Shown one piece after another: positions 48,901-60,900 of a stretch of DNA of 64,000 nucleotides (positions are counted from its first letter, which is position 1; each line of letters starts with the position of its first letter). The notes beneath the pieces were generated by a model. That model did not search any database, was not told the origin of the DNA, and saw nothing but the letters and a program-made list of their open reading frames with translations. Location: assembly GCF_945859705.1 (NCBI RefSeq), contig NC_079135.1, positions 36,567,679 to 36,631,678 on the forward strand, written 5' to 3'. Source of the DNA: Episyrphus balteatus (taxonomy: Eukaryota; Arthropoda; Insecta; Diptera; Syrphidae). The position numbers were made by a program, and so were the translations under genes.

Positions 48901-51900
48901 GGAGGCCTCTTTATCTTCGTCAGAATTAGTCTTGGCCTCTGGCCATGAAGTATCTAAAGTAATACCGATTTTACCTTTGAAATGAAACAAGAAAATATAT
49001 ATAAATACATTTTTATTAAATGAAGTAATGAAAGAACAACTTCTAAACTACTATAATTTTATGCTATTATGAAAACACCCTCTTAACACCCACCAATCCA
49101 GAAAAGTGTGATTAATTTTTTTTTATTACAATTAATTTATACCTCTTTGCTTTGCTTGATAATCATTGCGGTACATATGAACAACTTCTGCATGTGCTTT
49201 TAATAAATTATGACCGCATAAATATGATGGAATTCCTGGGTAATCGTAAGAGGGGGCCATATAGTCTACACCATAACCATGCTCACACACATGCCATGGT
49301 TCGTTAATTGTTGTCCAAATCTGTAATAATTAAAAAAATAAAACACAAAAATCAAACCCAAACTTGAGCTAAATAAGTCATTTTTTTTTGTTTTTACCTT
49401 AATACGGTCGCCAAATAATTCAAACAACAATCTAGCATAATCCTTGAAAACCGGAATTATCTCGGGGTTAGTCCAGCCGCCCATTTCTTGAAGTCGTTGT
49501 GGCATTTCCCAATGGTAAATTGTTACCATTGGAGTAATGTTGTATTTGAGAAGTTCGTCGATTAAATTACTGTAATATTTGATACCCTTGCTGCTGATGT
49601 GATTCATGTAGCCCGTTGGCAGGATTCGTGGCCATGCGATAGAAAATCGATAGATGTTAACATTTAATTGACGTACCATTTGGACATCTTGTCGCCACTG
49701 GAAATAAAAATAGCAAAATACACAAAATAAAAGAAGATGTTGTCAAGTTGTTATATGGAAGACATTATATAAATAAGTTATAAGGTCCTTTCAAAAGGAG
49801 AGTTCATAAAATTCGAAACAAGATTAAGGTTTCAGAGGAGAGGATGGATGAAATATGATTTTTTTTTGTTGAAGAAGCTTTTCGTCTAATTAATGATATC
49901 AAATTCTTTTAGTTAAGCTGACTAAAGGCCGATGAGCAAACATTTTAACCTGTTCCAGCATTTGAATTTTCTCAAATCGACAGTATAGATGTGGTTAAAC
50001 TATGGTTGGAGTCATATATCCTAAAAGAGGCAAAAACATGCTTGAACCAATGTAGAACCATAGCTAACCTGACAAAATTGGGAAGTTGAAAGCTGGAATC
50101 AGGTTTGTACAACTGGCTCCAAGGTTAGACTTATAATATCGGTTATTAAAATAGCATGAAGCAGCCTAATAAGGACCAGTCGAATAGTCATGGTCTACCA
50201 TCTGGTTAAAATTTGAACAAGGTTCGCACATCTAATTTTTTTTTTTTCATATTTCAGAAAAATGAACACAACTTGCACGCACTTACCTACTTTCTATTAC
50301 TTTCGTAGTAGATTTTCGCTCTGAGCAACATTTTATCTTCTTGACGCAAAAAAATGTGTGAGATTTCAGAAACATGAACTCGACTAAGACAAATCTGTTA
50401 CTTTATTTGAAAGTTCTACCAAAACTTTATGTTATTAGTTCTGTTCGTGTACCTTTTCCGCAAAAACTCATAAGCTTTCAGAATTAAAAATGGATTCTGT
50501 ACTGTTCGTGTACTTTTTCACGGAAAGTCACTGTCGGCAAACTACTAAAAGTTTAAACTTGCGTTTGATAGGTCTACCTACAAGGTTTTCAATATACATA
50601 AGCCAGTTTAGTCTTTTGAGACCTCTGCAGAAACATAGATTGCTGATATGATATAGAATCGTTTTCGATTAAATGACAGGTGGTTCTTGTAAGACTTCAA
50701 TTCATCTAAACTGGCCTTATGATTTAGGTCAATCTTAAAAACAAAACATGCATAGGCATACAATTCATGCGACATTTGCTTGCTACATTCATTAAAGTCT
50801 GCTTACAATCTTCCCCAATTGATCACGCAGCTTGACTGTCATCGCAAATTCTCATTCTTTTAACACGAACATTGAATATTAGTAATTCAATGTTAATTTT
50901 TTTTTACTATTTTTTTCTAATAGATACCACCTCTTAAGCATAATTTTACACCTCCTCCATTAAAAAAAGTTAGCAGCTGTCGGAATATCAATTGAGACCG
51001 ATAAATATCTACCTGGCTACTTGATTGTGATTGTCTCTCTCACTCTCTTACACCCAGACATCATAGTATGATGCATCTTCGGATAAATGACGAAAAAATG
51101 CTGTTGACCATGGTATTGACTGTGGCACACGAGGGGTCTAAGTCAAATATCATATAGCCAAATACTTATTAGCCTTAAACTCTCTATCAGCTTGACTTAG
51201 TATATTATTCAAGCTGAATGTCATTAGCACTGATAGAGGCTCTTAAGAAACCAATCTATCTTCAGGAATCTTAAGGTTCCTTCATTCTCAATGCATCACG
51301 AATCAATTCAAACCATCGACTAAGTTTGTTGTTGATTGCATGTAATTGATGTTTACAATTAGATTCATAATAATATTGTCTATAGGTAGGCTTAAGTAAA
51401 GGCCTTGAAGTTAATGCAGCACGCGAGTTTGAACTTCAGAGTCTCTTATAGAGAAACCTTCCACAATGAATAATATTTCTAGGTATGTATTTATATTATT
51501 TATACATATTTTGCAGTCTGATTTATTAATTGTAACTTAAATAGACAGATTAACGATTAGCATTGTTGGGTGTGGTGGACCTGGTGTTTGGACTGGACCA
51601 GTTTCTATATAGCGTTATATAGTACCAACCCGCCCCTTAAAAAAATTAGCAGTTACAGATGTTCGAATTGAAAAAAGCTAATCGCGATCAGTCAAATTTT
51701 ATTAACCCCGCTTATATATACATAACAACAATCCTGCCTTGGTCATGCGCATGGCACATTTGCATAGAATAATGAGTTTATCAACTATAAAACAACACAC
51801 ATAGATGGAGCCAGGTGCGGGTAATTAACATTACAGGTTGCTCGACCGATATTATATTGACGAAAATGTTTAAATTTATTCTGTCTACTGGCTATTTGTC

Positions 51901-54900
51901 CAGATGTCTATTTGTTTATAAATAAAATCAAAAAATATCTTAATCTGGCGAATGTTTGGGTTAATTTTTTAAAAATTAAGTATTATTACTTTATAATTGG
52001 ATTTTTTATTTAGGTAAGAACCGTTTTTGACCATTCAATTTGGACAACCATAAATCTTGCATTATTTGACAGCTTGGTGGAGTTCTTGTTTTGTCTTAAA
52101 GAATTTATTAGAGCAGAAATGTGGTTTCTTTGTTCCTTATTTAAAGCAAACTCTTATCGACGACATCTAGTTGTCATTTATGTAACTTTGTTAATGTAAC
52201 TTTATCAACATACTGAAAGGGAAATGGTGTCAATAAATAAATGGGATTTTTATTATTTATAACTGATTTTTATTTATAATAAAACAGAACTTCTATTGGG
52301 TGAGGCTTAAAGGTGTTTGGTATTAAATCAAAACCTAGGTAGGGAGTTGGTTAGTTTACTGATATTGAAGTATCATAAAATTCCAACAAGTTATAATCAA
52401 TGAATAGATTATAAATCTTTTCTTATGGTAATTAATTTTTAGTTTTATATTGTTTCAATTTGAAAAACACTTTAATCTGTTTGTTATTCTTTTTTTATGC
52501 TTGTGGCAAAAATAAAATGATATATATTGACAAGTTGTTTTTCAGTATTTTAATAATTTAACGAGTACCTACTTTTAATTATGTATTGGTGCATAAAAAA
52601 TATTGTTGTGTTTTTAACAACTTTTACAATAATTGATACCTTGTTAAAGTCACACTTGTTATTAAAAAAATAAGTCTAAACATTTCAAATAAAAGCCCCG
52701 TTTACTTCGAGCGCATTTTAAGAAAATCTATGCAATTCACATCTTCTCGTGAAGAAAAGCTTGAGTAGGAAGATGCAATAGAAAACGTACTAGATCATAT
52801 ACTCATAAGTAGTTTACCACCTCGAATGGTACACTGCTTTTACTTTATGTTGCTATCTCCAAAGGAACAAGTCTATTATTATATACTATTAGATCTGTTT
52901 GGTTACACTTACAAATGTCTAAGTAATTTGTCAATGCAGAATTTTTCGAGCTTATCAAAAATATATGTTTGACATTTGGTGTTTCCTATTTTTGCCTAAT
53001 GTGAACATCATCATCATTCATGAAAATCATCACGATTTTAAATTAAAAAAGTGCAAAAAACTGTGGTGGTTAAATCTTACACAATTTATAGGTTTGTTCG
53101 TTCTGCTGTAGTGAGAATAAACATAACTTTTTTTTATGATAACAAAGTTTTTTATTTTATACTTGGCTTGTAGAACAATCAATGATTTATTAAAAAAGTC
53201 TATGAATAAAAAATCAATAAATAAAAATATCTCTATCTGATAGACATTTCGAGTCACAAGAATTAATCGAAGAATTCAAAATAGAAATTGCAACACCAGC
53301 TTGCGTATCGGAACTAATTTATTAATTTAGTTCTCTCTTAGAACCTTGCATTTATTTATTAGGCCAGGGTTACATAGCAACATATTAATGTTGTAAATAT
53401 TGACACAAGCTTTAAACGTTTATCAGAAATATACATATTCATAAAAAATGTGGGCGGAAGGTGTGTATGCATTTATAAATGAATATTTCCAGGATTTAGT
53501 TATTTATGTATTATGTCAAACAAGGTTTTAAAGTGGGCAATCATAAATTCTTGAAATTTGTACAAAGAGATAAAAAGGGGCGGCTAACATAAGTTTATAA
53601 CATTTATGTGTCAACTTCTGCAAGCAATGACGGATCCTGAATAAGATGACGAGAAAGTCTTGTGTTATGATTTTCTTGAAGTTTGACAAACAGATTTTCG
53701 AGAAGGGTAAATTTTTTTATTGAGCTTGATTTCATTCGAATGTTCTATTTTATTATAGGCGTGTTTTTTCTACAACTCAGTAGCAACTCATTTTTGTATT
53801 TTATTTGAAAAACAAGAAGAACAAATACTTACTTGCGTAATTTTTATTATTGTTTTGCGAATAAAATGAAAAATGAGTAGCTACTGAGTATTAGAAAAAA
53901 CACGCCTTATATTATCTGAGAAATAACTAAAAGTGTTGATAGAGCTTTATTTTTAAGAAACGACTTTAACATAAGCCTCTCAATCAAAGGTCAAACAGAC
54001 CAACATCAACACCAAAAAGAATGAGGTTAGACTGTTCGAATATTTGCGCAGTTTCGTATCACTAATTAAGAATAAAATATGCAAAGTGTCAAGTTATAGA
54101 CTTTATTCTTATAAATTTGTGGTTTAAGATTAAGTTGATTTGTTTTTTTTTTTTTTTTTTTTCATTTTACCATAATTTACGTTTTAAAAAATATTCAAAC
54201 TGACTATCACTTTGTTTTCAATGGAATCTTTTAAAAACATTTACAGAAAATTATAAAATATTTGTGGTTTATAAATTGATTTGCGGCTTAATAATGTTTA
54301 ATTAAAATTTATTGTTAAAATAACCTAAATGCTGAGAAATCAATTAAATTATTAATTTAACCATAAAAAAAATATCAGAAGGAGAGAAAATCGTTTTGTA
54401 AATTCTTAATAAAAACTCTAAACTTGATTTATAAAAATTTATAAGTGGTTTGTTTTTGAAACAATGTTCTTCATTAACCATGGATTACAGTTAGCTGGTT
54501 GTCGACAGTGAGTTCAAGTAGCCATTACTGTTAATTTGGCTTGACCAAAAAAATCACTTGATTTGATAGCAGATAACGGTATATTAATCAATAACTGGTA
54601 GTCGCAAAATGTGATCCGGTCTTTAAGAAAGAGAATTTAGGATTCACTGATTTTTAAATTTTATTAGACTTTACTTTCACATTTGCAAGTGGCGAATTAA
54701 AAAGCGTTAACCACCATTTGAAAGCACTATTCTCTTATTTTTTTTTTGAAAAAAAAAAAAAAAACAACTTACCTGATGATAGCTATCGGAAGTAGTATCA
54801 CCATTCGATTTATCTGCAATTTTTTCCGGAAAATTATGTGTCATATGATCCCAAATGGATTCTCCTTTGTCATCTTCATTCCACGCTCCTTCAATTTGAT

Positions 54901-57900
54901 ATGAAGACGAAGCTACACCCCATAGAAAATCGTTGGGGAATCGCCTTTGCGTCACTGTTGTAGATTTTCTGAAAAATAAAAAAAAAAAAACAAAATTAAT
55001 TATTATTAAAAACGAGAAAATCATAGTTTAAGCGATAGTTTGTGAAACATAAAGTTACTGTATAGATATTTTTCTAAGTCTTTTAATTCTCAATTCTCAT
55101 ATCAGTCACAAACGGACTGAGTCGTGTCTATAAAATAAAACACGTGCTCAAAGCAGCTACACACCGAGATTATGAAGGTGATGAGCGAGTGCTCATGCAA
55201 ATGCATGTGTTCAAGAATTTTGTCCATATCAAATTTAACTACTAAACCAAAAAGCCCATTTTTGAGTTTTCGAAAAACTTATCAACGTTAAGGAATCAAG
55301 TCCCAAATGGATGGATAATAATTCTCGAACTATCAAAAAAGATTGTAAAATCCGTACTAAAAGAATTTCAATAATGAACATCTGCTATTCCACGGTGACT
55401 CAAGTTTCGTGACTTGTCGTGAAAAAAAAAATATGAGGAAGATGCATTACGATTTTCTTGTTCGAATTTCGAACATATAATCGTGAATCCATGTGTAAAA
55501 GCAAACTTAAGTGTTTTTTTTTTATAAGTGATTAGGGAATAATAACATATTGTATTTATGTAAATACACTTTAAGAGTAATTATTGTATACTCAGTAATT
55601 ATCAACACTCAAGAGCAAGTTCAAGAGAACGTGCAACTTAATCATGCATACAATTTAAAGTATGTATGTCCATTTATATTGTATTATAAAACAATTATTA
55701 CATCAAAATAAATCAATTTGTTTGACAGTTAATACTTGTTACAAATTGCAACACAACATTGTCAAGTAAGTTATTGTTGTGGGAGCTGTTTGCTATTTTT
55801 CAAGAGAGTGAATCTATCTTAATTATCATAATGTGCTTGAGAAAAAATTTAGATTGAAAGTAAAAAAAAAAAAAATATTCTTATCGATTTTTTTTTTAAT
55901 TCTCTTATTACTTTGCAGACCTTCATGCGCCATGTTATGTAATGTTAGGTTAAATATGTGACATTGAAATGTTGCATAGTTATTCCGATTGTTTTGTGAT
56001 TTGATTTGAGTTGGAAATAAATTTTGAAATAAAAAGAAAATCAATAGAAGTTTCTTTATTTTTTAAGGACATATTATGTACATGAGTTCATTCATAGTCT
56101 TGTTGTCTACTGCAAGTGTAGTGTTTAGTCATATTTTTAAAGTGATTCTATTTATAAGTTGGCATACATTGGTAATTAAATTATTTTGTTTTGTGGTTTC
56201 AGTTAAAATTGATTAAACTTAACATTAATGCTTACTGACAGACTAAGGCCAGCTAGCATCTGACATCTGTATTTAAAGGAAGACGTAAATCTTAGAACTT
56301 ATCCGGGTTAATTTTTTTGTATTGATAAAATATCATATGTGGTTGCAAATAGAATCGTTTTTATCATATATAAGACGTCCCCCCGCCCGACAAACAATTT
56401 TGGTTCTATAAAGCTTTACAGATACAATTGTTGCTTCTGTAAAGCATTATAGAAGCAAAACTGTTAGTAGGGGTGATTTATAGGTAACTTAATACTCAGT
56501 TCAGTAAACATTTTACATTAAACACCATCAACAAACGATACTGACAACTCCTTGATTTTTCATAGTGCTTCATAAAGGGTTTTTTGTTGAACTTGACTTG
56601 AACTTTAAACTTTTAATTGTGATCGTATCTTCTTTTCTAATGATTGATAATTATAACCTGATTGATGATAATAACATGAAATATATTCAAAATATTCCCA
56701 GAAAACAGGTTAAATATAGACATCTGTTGAAGGCAGGAGCTTATCATTTGGTGCTCACCTTTCAATAACACAGAACATTTCGTGAGAACTATTAGGTAAA
56801 CTTATGTCTACGTAACATTTAAAATTAAATTTGATGTATATGATGTAGCAGTTTTTTGCAACAATCGTAATAATATTTATTAGAGTGCATGGCGATTAGA
56901 ATGTCATTTTTAATTGATTTACAGTGGAAATTAAAAGTATTGATTAAAGATGTTATAAAGTGTTTTTCATTTGGAGCTTAAATACTTTTAACTCTTACTT
57001 TGAATATGACCGGTAACAAGTACAAGTTTCCAAGTAAGTATAACAGAGATTTAACGTCAGCAAAACAACCTTCTACACCTTCCTATTACCTACCAAAACA
57101 AATTCTCCATTAAAAATTTGCTGATGTTTTCAATGAGGGCGTTAAGCACAATTGGTTAAGTTCAACTTGAAATGAAAAAGTTTCCTTTAAAAATTATTTA
57201 TATGACATAAATTTAATTAATAATAAAAACTGGTCCAATGTGACCGCATTTCAAGGAACTAGATTCCAAGTCATCTAATTAAAACATCAATATTTTCACG
57301 CAGATGCCAAGAATTCACATTTAAAATATGCACAACATTACGCACAAAATAAAAACAAAACATTAATCATATTGAAAAACAACTTAAAATACCTGCAACT
57401 CAATGAAAATAATAATGATAAAAATATCAATCTAATGATTTTTTTTTGTATTTATCTTTGTGATACTAAAACAACGATGTATTGATGTCTTAACTTTATT
57501 AGCATAATTAATTTCAAAGTCTTGAACTCAACCGCAGAGTAATTTGTCAGTTGGGTTTTGTTTTTGGTTCAATACCTACTTGCAAACAATCTAAATGAAA
57601 AATTCATTGAATTGATATAAAATCAATTAATTGCCAAGAGAGTAAACAAATATGAATCTATTACAACGGAATGTAATTTGCAAAGTGTGACAATGTAAAA
57701 TGAAAAAAAAATATAAGCCGATTTGTATGAATTTATTTGCAATGAAATGTTACTTTAATTATTGGATATCAAATAACTAAAAAAATTTTAATTCAATTAA
57801 AAAATACCAAAAAAATAACTGCTAAAATATTTAAACCAAGTGCCGATAAAAAAATCAATGGCTTGTAACTTTTCCTCTAGTTATCGCCCACACTATATTA

Positions 57901-60900
57901 CTTTTGAAGGCGACGAACTACTACTCGTGATTTTTCGTGTGAAAATAGTCGTGTATTTTCAATTTAAATTCCCAATCGTGTTTTTATTTTATCAAAAAAA
58001 AAAAAAAACCCAAACAACTCTCTAATTTTTCTATTTTTAAAACCACACCGAAGGAATCACCTCGTGACTAGTTTTATAGTTATCAATTAAATTATTACCC
58101 CCTTCCTATGGAAACTCAATATTTTGCATTTCCACTCCACTGCACAATCAATTAAATTATTACCCCCTTCCTATGGAAACTCAATATTTTGCATTTCCAC
58201 TCCACTGCACAATGGTTCATTCAAGTTCGTAACCAGACTTCGATGCAAATATAAAAATCACACACACAAGTTTTTTTTTGTATACCTACCTATTACCTGA
58301 TTAAAGAGAAAAAACAAAAAAAAAATAGTACGCATACACCATGTAGCACCAAGGTTTTACAATACAAAATCTACCGGTCTATCGATGGCAGTGCGGTGGT
58401 ACTGTCACGTAATACACACGCTCTTGCGCCTGTTTTTTTTTTTTTTGTTTAAGCTTCAGTTGAACGAATTCCAACTTCTTTGAAATCTTGTTAAATACCA
58501 CCGTTATAAGTCCATTACCATGGGAGTTGTATAATACTATGCCAAGGTGTCCACTCTAGTTTGTGTGTTAAAAATGTATCACACATCAATATACTTAAGT
58601 TATCGCATTGAACTCTACAATTTTGGTCTTTCGTAACATTCTGCATGCCATGCAGTATGTAATTAAACAAACATACTGGCAACAAAGTTAAAGTGTTTAA
58701 CAAAAATAAGTATGACGATCGACCTTATTTATGTTTTAATTATTATTGTTTTCAAATATTCTTGTTATGTCAAAACTTAAAAAAAAATATTGACTGCTTT
58801 TGGCATTAAACTTCTGTCTGTCAATGGTATGGCATCATAAATTAAGCTCAAGGTACATTATACATAAAAGTCAGTTACATCTTGACCATCGAAATGTCAA
58901 GTCAAAAAAAAATTTGACACATGACGTTTTGTCTGTCATTTGACAAAGTCACATAATAATTATTCGATGTAAGGCTGATAATTAATTGCCAAATAGCATG
59001 CGCCATCATCCTCGTGTATATATGATGTGCGATTTATTTCCCCACATTCAGTCAGGGTGACACAAAATTAAACACAAACATATAATTTTCACCAACTTTC
59101 AATTTCACTTGAACAACCAGTTTTTGTAAGTGTTTCCTTTGTTTACCTCTGCTCTGTGATATATTATTACAATCCGTTACCTAAACGTAAATATTTACTT
59201 GATTTTTTATCAATACCGCTGTACATTATTGTGTACAAAAAAATGTGCTTCATAAGTCACAACTATGACGTTTAGATCGATCAATTTATAAACTGTTGTT
59301 GTCAAACTTTCATTGAATCCGGTTTTTTGAAAGACAAATCACCTGACCGACAATGTGTGACGATTGACAGAGACACACTTGATTTATTCAATCGTAACTT
59401 TTTATCTTGGCAATCTCAGATGAAAAAAAAAACGGAAAATTAATGAAGGTCAGTTTTTGTCGTGTGCTAGAAAAATGATTGTTGACAAGTTCGCTGAACT
59501 TCCTAATATGTCATTATTGTTATTTTTTTTTTTGTTCAAAACTATAATAAGCAAGATAAATGGGTGAGACACAAATTAAAGTTGATTTTAATTTGCTAAT
59601 TGTTTGTGTTTTATGCCGCGAAAACAAACTAGTTTGACTGATCTTTTATCTGATTTAGTTGTATAACATAAATTGAACCAAACAATAAAATAATAATCGA
59701 TTCAACGAAAATCAGTTTATAGGTAATTTACTTATAGAAAAACAAATAACCTATAAATAATATAGGTTATGTAAAAATCAAATAAGTAAAATTTAATTGC
59801 AAGTTGGGATTATTTACATTCAAGTCTTTATATTTTTACCATTCAAATTGTAGACCAATTTTATATTCAAATTAAACAATTAACGATATCTTTATTCAAT
59901 TTCTTAAGGCACTGTGCACACCGACAACTTGGTAGGGTTTTATAAAAAAAAATTTGTCCGTAACAAAATTGTTTTATTTTGATCGTATACATGATGTGCG
60001 AACGATCCTGCAGATGCTATTTGAAAATACCAGTTTTTAATTAGATATTATATTATTGTCTCTGTCAATTATAATTGTCATTTAACCTTAAAAACTTTTT
60101 ACACCGATACAACTACTTGTCTTCCGCATAACATCAATCCATTAACACAATAATACATTACTGTTCAGAAATAACACTTGAAAAATTGTATTTTCAATGC
60201 AGAATAGAAATATCCAGCTGGAGTTCGAAAACAGAGGAAACTAGATTTTGACTCAACAATTTAAACTTAACATTGTTTAGCTGCTGGACTCATTCAACAG
60301 ATGTATATTTTGATGTATAGGGTTAACTACACTAGTGTTAACAATGCATTAAGAGCCGCTGTACAAAAATAACCGAATACTAGCAAATCATATGGCGCAC
60401 TCTCAAAACTGGATTGGTAGTCATTTTCGTTAAGTTTTGTTTACGGACGTAAAGTGATGGACTCTCTATCGCACTTGACGATAGTAAATATATGACAGCT
60501 GACTGCATTTATTACTTATTCATTTTTCAAAAACTAAACAATCTTATGACGAATGTCACAACGTCAAATAGTGACAGAAACTACAGTCACGATATTTTAA
60601 CAAATTTCATCACATAATGACTGCCAAATTGATTGACTCAATTAACTTAATCTCTTTCCGTACATGTGGCGCCCCCTGTCGTAAAAATTGAAACTCTTAG
60701 TCAAAGATACATAGATGATAAATTAATTTTATAAATAAATCAAACCAATCAATGAAACAACACGAATTTGTAGGTTTGTTTGTTAACTTTGTTGTAATTA
60801 AAGATGGTATGAAAGAATTGCAACAAGAGTTAATTGGTGGAAATTGTGGAAAAACTGACTAAAACGTATAAAGTTACATATTGGTTTTTGTGAAATATTA

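Larger units (their letters stand above)
49698..54772 (-). other. GH1 intron 2 (5.1 kb)
   Basis: AT-rich intron containing the small inverted-repeat element at 53757-53907 and a possible diverged copy of the CTAGTA-rich repeat near 52.7-52.9 kb. Nothing else is recognised. Confidence 0.8.

Noticed and set aside
56385..56474. microRNA precursor
   Set aside because: The hairpin belongs to a dispersed repeat family with copies elsewhere in the window.
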